Assembly (NCBI RefSeq): GCF_901538265.1
Contig: NZ_LR593886.1
Location: forward strand, 3,617,738-3,681,737
From: Gemmata massiliana
GTDB taxonomy: Bacteria; Planctomycetota; Planctomycetia; Gemmatales; Gemmataceae
DNA: 64,000 bases
Direction: 5' to 3'
The notes beneath the pieces were generated by a model. That model saw only the letters and a list, made by a program, of their open reading frames with translations. It did not search any database and was not told the origin of the DNA. Both the position numbers and the translations under genes were made by a program. Of the stretch, positions 39,257-48,326 are shown one piece after another (position 1 is the stretch's first letter; each line of letters begins with the position of its first letter).

Positions 39257-40882
39257 TCATGCCGCGGTGCGGCTGCCGGGGAATGTCAGCACGGTGGGCG
39301 CCGGTTCCGGCTCGCCCTCGGTGCCCGGCGCATCCGTTACGCCCGGCGCGATCTGTAGCGGGATGCGCACCGTGAATGTACTCCCGGTCCCGGGACCGGC
39401 GCTGGCGGCGGTGATCGTCCCGCCGTGCTGGTCCACGATCTGGTGGCTGATGAACAGCCCCAGTCCGGTGCCCTTTCCGGTGCGGCTTTTGGTGAAGAAC
39501 GGCTCGAAGATGTTCTGTAACACGTCCGGCGCCATGCCGCACCCGGTGTCCACGAAGACCAGTTCCGCGTACCCGCCGGCGGTGCCGAGGGTGATCCCCA
39601 ACTGGCCGCCGTCTTCCATACTGTCGAGTGCGTTCACTACGAGATTCAGGATCACGCTCTTCAGGTCTTGCGCGTTGACCGGCGCGACGATGTACCCGGT
39701 CGGCTCGAAAATCACTTCTTTCCCGCGGCTCGACGGCAGGTGCCGGGCGACTTCGAGCACGCCGCGGATCAGGCCGGTCAGGTCCGCTGGGTCTTTCGTG
39801 CGCTCCCCGGTGCGGCTGAAGTCGAGGAGCTTCTGCGTGATGTCTTTGCACCGGAGCGCTTCCTGTTGAACCATCTTCAGGTAGCGCGTGAGCACCTCGG
39901 TCTCGGCCGGCGGCGCGGTGCTGGACGCGAGCACGTCCTGCAACCGGCGTTCGAGCGCTTCGGAACAGAACAGGATGCTCGCGAGGGGGTTGTTGATTTC
40001 GTGCGCGACGCCCGCGGCGAGGAACCCGACGGACACCATGCGCTCGGAGCGCACGAGCTGTCGGCTCCGCTCGTTTACCTGGCGCGCGAGGTCCGCGTAG
40101 ACCGCGTGGAGGCGCGCGACCATCGCGTTGAACTCGTCCGCGAGCTCTTGAAGCTCATCACCGGAATTGAGAACGAGGGGTTGGTCGAACGTCCCGTGGT
40201 GAACTCGTTGGACGCCGGCTTGGAGTTCACGAATGGGGGCGAACATCCACACGCGGAAGTAGTACAGCATCGTCGCGACGAGCGCGAGTGCCCAGACCAT
40301 TGCGAACCCGACGATCCAAACGGCACGGCGGATGGCGGCGAAAGATTCCTGGCCGCTCTTTTGAATATCGTCGAGGAGCGCGTGACGTAAATTTTCCGCC
40401 GTGCGCCGAGCGTTTTCGTACTCCGCGCGGACCCGTGGGTTCTCCCGGATTTTTAAGCTCTTATCGCCGTTGTAGGAGCTTTTGGTCGCGTCGTTGACTT
40501 CTTTCTGAAGGGCATCCAGATTCTTGTTCAATTCGGGTACCAGAAACGCCTCTTGAGCGCCGTCATCAGGGTCGTACCCGGCTTGAACGTTTTTCTTGTT
40601 CGCGAAATCGAAACCGTGTGGTGTGCCGTTCAGGAATCCCTGCGTGGACCCGATGGCCAGAAGGCAACCGTCGGCCTTGTCAGGGTCGCCCTGGTCGAAA
40701 GTGTTCAAAGCGCCGATCATCTGGGTCACGATCCCGAGCTCGTTAACCTTCCGATCGATCGTCTTGACGCTGATGTAGTACGTGTAGAGCCCGTAAGCGG
40801 TCCCGCTCGCCAATAGCCCGATACTCCCGGCCACGAGGACCAGTCCCAGCATCAGTTTGTGGCGCAAACGGCGGCGAGCCAC
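39257..40882 (-). CDS. Membrane sensor histidine kinase with HAMP domain
   Basis: The 541-residue protein has an N-terminal membrane segment (about 8-32), a periplasmic sensor domain to about residue 190, a second membrane segment (about 190-215), HAMP (about 215-270), HisKA with AAGVAHEINNPLASI (His about 294) and HATPase_c (NLVVNALDSMEDGG, DTGCGM, GKGTGLGLFISHQI). The H-box is of the NtrB/ZraS type, which fits the NtrC-type regulator downstream. The GTG at 40882 is chosen because a full AGGAGGT lies six bases upstream; a TTG at 40900 would add six residues and lies upstream of that site. The signal sensed by the periplasmic domain is unknown. Confidence 0.92.
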   Translation of the reverse strand: MARRRLRHKLMLGLVLVAGSIGLLASGTAYGLYTYYISVKTIDRKVNELGIVTQMIGALNTFDQGDPDKADGCLLAIGSTQGFLNGTPHGFDFANKKNVQAGYDPDDGAQEAFLVPELNKNLDALQKEVNDATKSSYNGDKSLKIRENPRVRAEYENARRTAENLRHALLDDIQKSGQESFAAIRRAVWIVGFAMVWALALVATMLYYFRVWMFAPIRELQAGVQRVHHGTFDQPLVLNSGDELQELADEFNAMVARLHAVYADLARQVNERSRQLVRSERMVSVGFLAAGVAHEINNPLASILFCSEALERRLQDVLASSTAPPAETEVLTRYLKMVQQEALRCKDITQKLLDFSRTGERTKDPADLTGLIRGVLEVARHLPSSRGKEVIFEPTGYIVAPVNAQDLKSVILNLVVNALDSMEDGGQLGITLGTAGGYAELVFVDTGCGMAPDVLQNIFEPFFTKSRTGKGTGLGLFISHQIVDQHGGTITAASAGPGTGSTFTVRIPLQIAPGVTDAPGTEGEPEPAPTVLTFPGSRTAA

Positions 40883-41304
40883 GCAACGACCTCCTGCCAA
40901 ATCACACTCGTCCGTGAGTGCGGCCCACGATCCGGGAGAATCCCGGTACCGTGAAGGCGGCGGAATCTACCAAGTGCGTTCTTACAAAACGAGAGCAACT
41001 TTTTCCGATGGCACCAGAACCCCGTTACCGGGGCGGTCCATTCAAGTTTGCCCCGTTTCCCAGGCGATTGGATGTAGCAGAGCCGAAAGGTGCAGTCCCC
41101 TTCATCGGGCGGCGGGACGCAAGAGTTGCAAAATTTCCGGTCCGAATTATCGCGGCAGCGAGATTTTGCCCCCGTACTTCGCTCCGCCTAAATTGGGCGC
41201 TCCCCTCAGCTCACCCGATTTAACCAGTTGGGGTTGCTCCGGGGCGCGCGGACCCGCTACACCTCAATTTCCGCCCTGCGCGGCCATATGTCTGAGGAGA
41301 ACCG
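40883..41304. other. Divergent intergenic region between kinase and kdsA
   Basis: These 422 bases have no supported gene. Frames on the plus strand here are short and end before kdsA. The ribosome-binding site of kdsA (GAGGAGA, 41294-41300) is clear. I see no convincing -24/-12 (sigma-54) element, although the adjacent regulator would make autoregulation plausible. Confidence 0.45.
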
Positions 41305-42195
41305 ATGGAGCCGCAACCCCCGATGAGCGTCGTGACCGTGGGGTCGTACCAGGTCGGTGCCGGGCACCCGCTACTGTGGATCTGCGGGCCGTGCGTGATC
41401 GAATCGCACACGCTCACTCTGCGCATCGCGGAAACGCTCCGCGGGTTCGCGGACCGGTTCGCGCTGCCGCTCGTGTTCAAGGCGTCCTTCGACAAGGCGA
41501 ACCGGAGCTCCGGGAAGTCGTTCCGCGGGCCGGGGCTTTACGAGGGCCTAAAAACACTGGAAGCCGTTAAAAAGGCGACCGGGTTTCCGGTGACCACCGA
41601 CATCCACGAGTGCGCGCAAGCGGCCCCGGCCGCCGAAGTGTGCGACATCTTGCAGGTGCCGGCGTTCCTCGCGCGCCAAACCGACCTGCTCGAAGCGTGC
41701 GGCCGGACCGGGCGCGTGGTGAACGTGAAAAAGGGGCAATTTATGTCCCCGTGGGATATGAAAAACGTGGTCGCGAAGCTCTCCGAGTTCGGGAGCCGCA
41801 ACGTGCTCCTGACCGAGCGCGGTACGACCTTCGGTTACGGGCTGCTGGTCAACGACATGCGGTCCGTGCCCTGGATGCAGGAAACCGGCGCGCCGGTGAT
41901 CTTTGACGCCACCCACAGCGTACAGAGACCAGGGGCGCTCGGGGACCGCACGGGGGGGGACCGCGACATGGTGCCGGTCCTGACCCGCGCCGCGGTCGCC
42001 GCCGGGTGCGACGGGGTGTTCCTCGAAACGCACCCGAACCCCGACGAGGCGAAGAGCGACGGGCCGAACATGCTCCCGCTCGACGCGCTGCCCGAGCTGT
42101 TCACCCGGTGCCTGCGAATTCGAGGCGCCCTGAGTAATGCTGTTTCCCAAAGTCCGGGCTCCAAGTTCCAGGCGGAAGACAAAAAGGCGTCGTGA
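41305..42195 (+). CDS. kdsA: 3-deoxy-8-phosphooctulonate synthase (metal-dependent class)
   Basis: The 296-residue enzyme joins phosphoenolpyruvate and arabinose 5-phosphate to Kdo 8-phosphate, the first committed step to the Kdo sugar of lipopolysaccharide. Family blocks include [11 protein letters not shown] (about 54-64), [54 protein letters not shown] and [15 protein letters not shown]. Cys30 in CGPCVIES matches the metal-binding Cys11 of the Aquifex enzyme; the metal-free E. coli class has Asn there. The later His (DATHSVQ), Glu (ETHP) and Asp (KSDGP) ligands are also present. The Asn/Ala-rich C-terminal extension (about 275-296) is not conserved. A planctomycete with KdsA very probably has a Gram-negative-type outer membrane. 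Confidence 0.95.
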   Translation: MEPQPPMSVVTVGSYQVGAGHPLLWICGPCVIESHTLTLRIAETLRGFADRFALPLVFKASFDKANRSSGKSFRGPGLYEGLKTLEAVKKATGFPVTTDIHECAQAAPAAEVCDILQVPAFLARQTDLLEACGRTGRVVNVKKGQFMSPWDMKNVVAKLSEFGSRNVLLTERGTTFGYGLLVNDMRSVPWMQETGAPVIFDATHSVQRPGALGDRTGGDRDMVPVLTRAAVAAGCDGVFLETHPNPDEAKSDGPNMLPLDALPELFTRCLRIRGALSNAVSQSPGSKFQAEDKKAS

Positions 42196-42302
42196 CGGTG
42201 AACTTCGGTAGGATGCGGAGCGCACCGGCCCGTCGTGGGGTATCGAACTCGAACTTGCAACTTTGAACTCATGCCAAGCCACTGCCACACGAGCCAACCC
42301 GC

Positions 42303-44174
42303 ATGACCACCGACCACCGGTCCGATTCCCGCTCTCGTCGCCCCCTTGCTACATTCGCTTTCGCAGCCGGCCTGTTCGCGGTCGGGGCCGCCGCGCTCGT
42401 GGGGGCGAGCGGATGTACCAAACCGCCGACCGGCGTAAAGAACACCGAGGAACAAGCTGTCACCAAGGGCGACCCCTGGAAGGTCGCCGGGCAGCGGTTG
42501 CGGAAGGAGACCGACTGGGCCGCGTGCCGAACCGCCCTCGGTGGGCTCGCGACCGATCTGAACACCCAGACCAAGGAAACGCTCCCGGTTCTTTCGGACC
42601 CGGAGTTCGCGAGCCTTTCACAACTCGTCGCGCTCTCGGCGGATGATCGCGAAGAGGTGCGAGCGACCACCTTCACCGCTCACGATAGCGTGTACCTCGC
42701 GGACTGCCTGTACCTGCGAGACGCGGCCGATTCACTCGCGCTGGGCCGGTTCCCGCCCGATCAGCGCGCGGAGCGCGCGTTCGCGTGGGTGTGCCGCCAA
42801 GTTTACCTGCGACCGTGGATGCTGATCGCGGGCCGGGCGGACGGTGCCAGCGCGCTCCCGCCCACAGCGGTGTTGCGCCGCGGGTTCGGCTCCGGACTCG
42901 AGCGGATGTACGTCTTCCTCGCGCTGCTCCAGCAACTCGAACTCGACGGGTGCCTGATCGGGGGGCCGGACGCGGGCAAACAACCGGCCGGGCTGCCGCT
43001 CGTGACACCCGATAATAAGGCGTTCGTGACCGGCGCCCCGCGCGGCCCGTTCTGGGCGGTCGGCGTGCGCATCGGGGCCGACGTGAAACTCTTCGACCCG
43101 TGGCGCGGGCAAGCGCTCCCGGTCACGCTCGCGCAGCTCAAAGCGAACCCGGACGCCGCCAAAGAGTGGTTCGCGGACCCGGCCAACGTCAGCGGCGCGA
43201 CGCTCGACGACGCGAAGAAGGCGACCGCGTTCCTCGCCGTTCCGGTCAACGCCCTCGCCCCGCGGATGGGTCTGGTCGAAACCAAGCTCAAAAATGATTT
43301 GGGCGTGAAGCTCGCTTACAACGCGAACGCGCTTCAGAGCGCGTTCTCCGATCCGAAGCCCGCGTACTGGAACCCGGAAGACAAATCAACTCAATCGGCC
43401 GCGTTCGCTTACGGGCACGCGAGCCGCTCGCTCTTGCCGCTCGACATGGGCGGCACCGACCGCAACCCGCCCGCGGTCCGGTTGTTCGACGTCTACCGGC
43501 GCGAGCAGCTCCCGAGTAGCGTGTTCCGGATACCGGCCGGGATTCAACCGGACGGTCAAATTGCGCAGCGGTTGCGGGCGTCCGCGGCCGGGGCACTGGG
43601 GTTGTCGTTCATCGAACCGCCCAACCCGCGCGAGCGCATCCAGCGCGGCCAGTTCCAGGACGCCGCGAAGGATCTCGTAACGAAGCAGGAAACGTTCGCC
43701 AACGGCCGGGAGCGCCTCCGACTGAACAAGGACGCGGACCACCAGATTAGGGAGTGGATCGAACTGATCAACGGGCTGTATCAGGATCTCCGACTCGCGC
43801 AGTTGAACGGGGACAAATCCACAGAAGCGACCGCGCTCGGACAAATCGACAGCGCGTGGAAGCAGCCCGGTGCCCAACTCGTTGTGGACCAGGCTTCGTC
43901 CGAGGTCGGGCTGGCGGAATCGACGCTGCTCCTCGCGCTGTGCAAGCACGAACTCGCGGAGCGGAGCCAGGCGCGCCTGGAGGCCGCGACGGGGGCCGAA
44001 GCCGACCGGCTGCGACCCGATGCCATCGATTCGTGGAAAACAGCCCTCTCTGCGTGGCGCACCTACGAGCAAAATGCAGTTTCGCACGCCGGTTTCCTCG
44101 GACGATCGGAGCACGCGCGGGTACTCGCGGCTCGGGCCGCACAGCTCGCGAACCCCGCGCCGCCCAAGAAGTGA
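42303..44174 (+). CDS. Large probable lipoprotein, unknown function
   Basis: The 623-residue protein has a basic N terminus, a hydrophobic segment (about 16-36) and the end GASGC, which could be a lipobox with Cys38 as lipid anchor. A middle region (about 160-230) with FAWVCRQVYLRP and RRGFGSGLERMYVFLALLQQ vaguely resembles the transglutaminase/peptidase-like fold used by planctomycete surface proteins. The rest is helical with high charge, and the last 150 residues contain coiled-coil-like stretches (LAESTLLLALCKHELAERSQ). No enzyme family is recognised. It lies on the same strand as kdsA with 107 bases between, so it might act on the cell envelope. It converges with the ATP-grasp gene, 20 bases away. 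Confidence 0.6.
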   Translation: MTTDHRSDSRSRRPLATFAFAAGLFAVGAAALVGASGCTKPPTGVKNTEEQAVTKGDPWKVAGQRLRKETDWAACRTALGGLATDLNTQTKETLPVLSDPEFASLSQLVALSADDREEVRATTFTAHDSVYLADCLYLRDAADSLALGRFPPDQRAERAFAWVCRQVYLRPWMLIAGRADGASALPPTAVLRRGFGSGLERMYVFLALLQQLELDGCLIGGPDAGKQPAGLPLVTPDNKAFVTGAPRGPFWAVGVRIGADVKLFDPWRGQALPVTLAQLKANPDAAKEWFADPANVSGATLDDAKKATAFLAVPVNALAPRMGLVETKLKNDLGVKLAYNANALQSAFSDPKPAYWNPEDKSTQSAAFAYGHASRSLLPLDMGGTDRNPPAVRLFDVYRREQLPSSVFRIPAGIQPDGQIAQRLRASAAGALGLSFIEPPNPRERIQRGQFQDAAKDLVTKQETFANGRERLRLNKDADHQIREWIELINGLYQDLRLAQLNGDKSTEATALGQIDSAWKQPGAQLVVDQASSEVGLAESTLLLALCKHELAERSQARLEAATGAEADRLRPDAIDSWKTALSAWRTYEQNAVSHAGFLGRSEHARVLAARAAQLANPAPPKK

Positions 44175-44194
44175 TTGCACACGGACGGGTGCAG

Positions 44195-45166
44195 TTAGAG
44201 AGAAAGAACGGACCCGTCTGGACCGAACCGCATGCGCCCTGGCTTCCACCGGGGCGCGTCGACTTCTTCGCCCCGCGCGACGCGGAGCATCATTTCGGCA
44301 ACGTTGAAGTCCGCTAGTTCTCGCAGCCCGATGTAAGAAGTCGTAAGCCGCGGATTGACCTCGATCGCGTAATCGCGCGAGCCATCGGGCGCGTCTCCCA
44401 ATACCAGGTCGACACCCACATACCCTAGCAATTCGGGCACGCACTCCACCGCCGCACGGCCGAGCTTCACCGCGCGCGCCGCGATGTCACCGGGGATCGG
44501 CACTTCTCCGCCTTCGTATTTGAGCCGCCCGTCGGCGCTCAGAGTCTGGAACGTGGGTTGAAGGGGCACGTACCCGTGCGGCCCGCACAGAAACGCGACG
44601 CTGGCCGCACGGCCCGGCACGAATTCCTGAAGGATCATCGCGTGTTCGGGCGCGCGAGCCGCGAGCGCGGTCGCCAACTCGAACCGGTCGCGGATCAAAA
44701 ACGTGTCGGCTGAGCCGGCTCCGTCCCGCAGTTTCCAGACCACCGGGAGCGCTTCACACAGGGTCGGGGCGCGATCCGTTGTCGCCGGCGTGCGCACGCC
44801 GTGAGCATGCCAGTGCTCCGCGAGCGCGAGCTTATCGGTCGTGAGAGCGACTGCCGTGATCGCAGACCCCAATAGGGCGCTCGCCGATTGTCGGACCGCC
44901 CAACAGTCGCGGTCGAGTCGTCCGGCCGTTTCAGGGGCGATCACGAGTGCCCACTCGCACCGCGCCGCGACGCGCCGGATCTCGTGTTCGTGATCGTCGC
45001 CCTCAAACCGATCGAGTATTTCGACCGTCACCCCTGGCACACGTGCGAAATCTTCGGCGACCGCGTCCCGCATTGTGCGGCCCTCGCGATACATTCCGTG
45101 ATCGGGCGAACCGGGTTCGCGCCCGACACCGGTCGCGGTCATGTACTCGTAAACGAACACGCGCAT
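44195..45166 (-). CDS. ATP-grasp ligase, resembles tyramine-glutamate ligase (COG1821)
   Basis: The 323-residue protein begins MRVFVYEYMTATGVG, followed by a Rossmann-like N-terminal domain (to about 105), and an ATP-grasp fold with LTTDKLALAEHW (about 120-131), VVWKLRDGAGSADTFLI, ILQEFVPGRAASVAFL and, at the end, DYAIEVNPRLTTSYIGL, with Glu and Asn as metal ligands. The order resembles COG1821, which includes the archaeal tyramine-glutamate ligase of methanofuran synthesis; planctomycetes often have the related methanopterin-type C1 pathway, so this role is plausible but not shown. A longer frame to 45205 adds 13 basic residues without family similarity. It converges with the lipoprotein gene and is divergent from the DUF1501 gene. 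Confidence 0.7.
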   Translation of the reverse strand: MRVFVYEYMTATGVGREPGSPDHGMYREGRTMRDAVAEDFARVPGVTVEILDRFEGDDHEHEIRRVAARCEWALVIAPETAGRLDRDCWAVRQSASALLGSAITAVALTTDKLALAEHWHAHGVRTPATTDRAPTLCEALPVVWKLRDGAGSADTFLIRDRFELATALAARAPEHAMILQEFVPGRAASVAFLCGPHGYVPLQPTFQTLSADGRLKYEGGEVPIPGDIAARAVKLGRAAVECVPELLGYVGVDLVLGDAPDGSRDYAIEVNPRLTTSYIGLRELADFNVAEMMLRVARGEEVDAPRWKPGRMRFGPDGSVLSL

Positions 45167-45262
45167 CGGGAGTTTCCGCTTCACCTTTGGGGCGCCTTGC
45201 GGCATACTCTATTCACAACCCGCCTACCGAGCTCGCAACCCTCCCACCGCGCGAGTTTTCTG

Positions 45263-46654
45263 ATGCTCTCATTCCCCGCGCCCCATTCCGCCCGTCTTTG
45301 TGACGGTCTGTCTCGCCGCGAAGCGCTCACTATTGGCTCGCTCGGCGCCTTCGGCCTCACGCTCCCGAACCTGTTACACGCCCGTGAGGAGCAGCGCCAT
45401 TCGCGCTCCGCGCCGCTCAAGAAGAGGAGCGTAATTCTGCTGTTCTTGGGCGGCGCGCCGCCACAGCAGGAGACGTGGGACCCGAAACCGGACTCGCCTG
45501 CGGAGGCGCGCGGGGACATGGGCGTGATTCGCACCGCGACGCCCGGTCTCATCGTCGGCGAGACGATGGTGAAGACGAGCCGCCTCACGGAGAAGATCGC
45601 GGTTCTGCGGGCGTGTCAGACCAACGACAACGCCCACAGCGCCAGTGGCTACTACATGACCACCGGGTACCCGCACCAGCCGATGCAGGTGGAGAATGCC
45701 AAGACGGGCGCCCCGAACGACTGGCCGAGTATCGGGGGCGTGGTGCGGAAGCTGCTGCAACCGCACTGCCCGCTGCCCGCGGCCGTCACGCTCCCGGAAC
45801 AGAGCGCGAACGACGGCAACCTCACGTGGCCCGGTCAGGACGGCGGGTTCCTCGGGCGCGGGGCGGACCCGTGGCTCATCACCTGTGCGCCCGAGTTGGG
45901 GACGTTTGAAGTGCCAGGGTTGTCGCTCCCCCCTGAAGTGCCGGGCGCGCGCTTCAATCAACGCAAGGGGCTACTCGAAGCCCTGGGGCAAGCGGTCGTT
46001 CATCGGCGCACTGCACCGGACGGGGCCGGCGCCCACACGCAGCGCGCCTTCGAGATGATTTCGTCCCCCGCGGCGCGCAAGGCGTTCGACCTCGACGCCG
46101 AGAGCGTGAAGACCCGCGACCGCTACGGGCGTTCCCGGTTCGGGCAGTCGTGCTTGCTCGCGCGCCGGATGGTCGAGTCCGGGATACCGCTGATCCGCGT
46201 GAACTGGACGCGGGTCGCGAACGCGCCGAACAACGGGCACTGGGACACGCACACCAACAACTCCGAGGGCGTGCGCAAACTGATGCCCGTTCTCGACACG
46301 GCGTACAGTGCTCTACTCGAAGACCTGTCGGACCGCGGGATGCTCGAAGACACGCTCGTGGTGTGGGTGGCCGAGTTCGGGCGCACGCCGAAAATCAACG
46401 GGGCAGGCGGGCGCGACCACTGGGGACCGTGTTTCTCGGTTGCGCTCGCCGGAGGTGGGGTGCGAGGTGGGACCGTGTACGGCTCCAGCGACAAACTCGC
46501 GGCCTATCCGAAGGACGGGCGCGTGCTGCCACAAGACCTGCACGCCACGATCTACCATTCACTGGGCATCCCGCTCGATACTGAGATCCAGGACGGCCTC
46601 GGGCGCCCGCTCGCGATCTGTCGCGGCGAACCGGTGAAGCAGATTCTGGGGTGA
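45263..46654 (+). CDS. DUF1501 protein (Tat-exported sulfatase-fold protein)
   Basis: The 463-residue protein has a Tat-like signal (SRREALTIGSLGAFGLTL, to about residue 40) and a DUF1501 domain with ILLFLGGAPPQQETWDPKPD (about 58-77), CQTNDNAHSASGYYMTTG and DTLVVWVAEFGRTPKINGAGG (about 364-384), followed by GRDHWG. The fold is like alkaline phosphatase/sulfatase. Planctomycete genomes carry dozens of copies, mostly beside DUF1549/DUF1553 cytochrome proteins; here no such partner lies next to it. I chose the ATG at 45263, since the frame open to 44888 runs antisense over the ATP-grasp gene. The third paralogue-family gene starts only four bases after the stop, so translation may be coupled. 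Confidence 0.85.
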   Translation: MLSFPAPHSARLCDGLSRREALTIGSLGAFGLTLPNLLHAREEQRHSRSAPLKKRSVILLFLGGAPPQQETWDPKPDSPAEARGDMGVIRTATPGLIVGETMVKTSRLTEKIAVLRACQTNDNAHSASGYYMTTGYPHQPMQVENAKTGAPNDWPSIGGVVRKLLQPHCPLPAAVTLPEQSANDGNLTWPGQDGGFLGRGADPWLITCAPELGTFEVPGLSLPPEVPGARFNQRKGLLEALGQAVVHRRTAPDGAGAHTQRAFEMISSPAARKAFDLDAESVKTRDRYGRSRFGQSCLLARRMVESGIPLIRVNWTRVANAPNNGHWDTHTNNSEGVRKLMPVLDTAYSALLEDLSDRGMLEDTLVVWVAEFGRTPKINGAGGRDHWGPCFSVALAGGGVRGGTVYGSSDKLAAYPKDGRVLPQDLHATIYHSLGIPLDTEIQDGLGRPLAICRGEPVKQILG

Positions 46655-46658
46655 TACT

Positions 46659-47390
46659 GTGGACGAACAGACCTGGTTGACGGTAAGTCGTCCCCTCAAC
46701 CTACTTTGGGTTCTGGCCCGCCTCAATCGACGGCTACAGCGCCCAATCAATGTCCGTAAATTGCGTTTCTTCGCTTTCAGTTGCTGCCGGTTCGCGTGGC
46801 CGGCAGTCACCGATGAGCGCAGTCAGCGCGTGATCGAAATTGCGGAACTCCACGCGGTCAATTTGGCGACACAGAACCAATTTGACGATGCGATCTCGGA
46901 CGCTTACGCGGCCCGGTGTGAAGCACAAATGGTGCGCGAGAACCTGTTTGCGGCGTCTGCGCCTCACATCGACCATGTCCGTGCGACGAGTCTATCCGCT
47001 GCCATCGCGACTCACGTCGCCTGGAGCGCGGCCGCGAACGGTTTCTACAACGGGATGCTTGCCCAGACGCGGGACGTATTGGCCTTCCGTATGATGCTCG
47101 ACGCGAAGGGGAATCAAATACTCACGGGCGAAATGTGCCACGCACTCCGCGACATCTTCGGGAACCCGTTTCGATCCGTGAGGTTTTCGCCCGAGTGGCG
47201 CACGAATACCGCGCTGGCCCTCGCCGAGCAGATATACGCGGCGCGCGACTTCAGCGCGATGCCGGTCTTTGCGGACGCTCTTCAAGACGCCGGTTGCGAC
47301 AACGATGATATCTTGAACCACTGTCGCAGCGCGAATCAGGTTCACGCGCGCGGGTGCTGGGTCGTCGATCTCGTGATGAGTAGGGAATGA
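46659..47390 (+). CDS. Gemmata-type paralogous family protein, unknown function (copy 3 of 3)
   Basis: The 243-residue protein shares with the genes at 1091 and 26225 the blocks VRKLRFFAFSCCRFAW (about 29-44), IFGNPFRSVRF, ARDFSAMPVFADALQDAGCD and HCRSANQVHARGCWVVDLVM. The N terminus (MDEQTWLTVSRPLNLL) is more diverged, and the segment corresponding to GPHVYGCW has extra residues. The start GTG at 46659 follows the DUF1501 stop by four bases, so the two are probably translated from one message. The function is unknown. The Cys residues in the N-terminal block and the His/Cys pattern at the C terminus are conserved in all three copies and could bind metal. Confidence 0.72.
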   Translation: MDEQTWLTVSRPLNLLWVLARLNRRLQRPINVRKLRFFAFSCCRFAWPAVTDERSQRVIEIAELHAVNLATQNQFDDAISDAYAARCEAQMVRENLFAASAPHIDHVRATSLSAAIATHVAWSAAANGFYNGMLAQTRDVLAFRMMLDAKGNQILTGEMCHALRDIFGNPFRSVRFSPEWRTNTALALAEQIYAARDFSAMPVFADALQDAGCDNDDILNHCRSANQVHARGCWVVDLVMSRE

Positions 47391-47450
47391 GCACGGTGCG
47401 GTCGCGCTCATACAACGACAGCACGAATCCTCTTCCGCTGGAGTTCGGTC

Positions 47451-48305
47451 ATGCAATTCGGTAAGGTGCGGCGCGCGGGCCAGGAGACGGTTGTAGTGGT
47501 CGAGCACGGGCTGGCGCGCCCGCTCGATATGGGGCGTAACCCCGCGATTAAGACGCTCGCGGATCTGCTCAACACCCCGGACCCGGTCAAGACCGCTAGC
47601 GAATTGCTCGACTCGCTGGCCACCGCGGACCGGCTCGAAGGCACCACGTTTCGCGCACCAATCGATCAACAGGAAGTGTGGGCGGCCGGCGTCACCTACA
47701 AGCGGAGCAAGATCGCCCGCGAAGAGGAATCGGTGGGTGCGGCGCAGTTCTACGACAAGGTCTACTCCGCCCCGCGCCCCGAACTGTTCCTCAAAGCGAC
47801 CCCGGCGCGGGTCGTTCACCCGGGGCAGCCGGTGCGCATCCGCGGTGACGCGACCTGGAGCGTTCCCGAGCCGGAACTCGCGCTGGTGATCTCGCCCGCG
47901 GGGAAGATCGTCGGGTTCACGGTCGGCAACGACATGAGTTCGCGCGACATTGAGGGCGAGAACCCGCTGTACCTGCCGCAAGCGAAAATCTACAAGGGTT
48001 CGTGCTCGATCGGGCCGCTCGTTACGCCCGTCGGCCACATGCCGGAGCTCCCCGTGGTGGAGATCCGATTGCTCATCATGCGGGGGAAGAAGATCGCGTT
48101 CGAGGGGACGACGACGCTCGCACAAATGGCCCGCACCGTCGAGAGCCTCGCGGAGTGGCTGTTCAAGGAGAACGAGTTCCCGAACGGTGCGATCCTACTC
48201 ACCGGCACCGGGATCGTGCCGCCCGACGAATTCACGCTCCAGTCGGGCGACGACGTGAGCATCACCATCAGCGGCATCGGCACGCTGCAAAACCCGGTCG
48301 CGTGA
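47451..48305 (+). CDS. Fumarylacetoacetase-family protein (possible sugar-acid dehydratase)
   Basis: The 284-residue protein belongs to the FAH fold. It has VWAAGVTYKRSK (about 75-86), the metal-binding WSVPEPELALVIS (about 138-150), GFTVGNDMSSRDIEGENPLY (about 157-176), KIYKGSCSIGP and LLTGTGIVPPDEFTLQSGD (about 248-266). The family cleaves C-C bonds, decarboxylates or dehydrates 2-keto-acids with Mg2+. The stretch NDMSSRDIEGENPLYLPQAK is close to 2-keto-3-deoxy-D-arabinonate dehydratases, but I cannot decide the substrate. The ATG at 47451 is clear and lies 60 bases after the paralogue-family gene. It converges with glpD. Confidence 0.82.
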   Translation: MQFGKVRRAGQETVVVVEHGLARPLDMGRNPAIKTLADLLNTPDPVKTASELLDSLATADRLEGTTFRAPIDQQEVWAAGVTYKRSKIAREEESVGAAQFYDKVYSAPRPELFLKATPARVVHPGQPVRIRGDATWSVPEPELALVISPAGKIVGFTVGNDMSSRDIEGENPLYLPQAKIYKGSCSIGPLVTPVGHMPELPVVEIRLLIMRGKKIAFEGTTTLAQMARTVESLAEWLFKENEFPNGAILLTGTGIVPPDEFTLQSGDDVSITISGIGTLQNPVA

Positions 48306-48326
48306 GGAGCGGTATCACGGACTTGT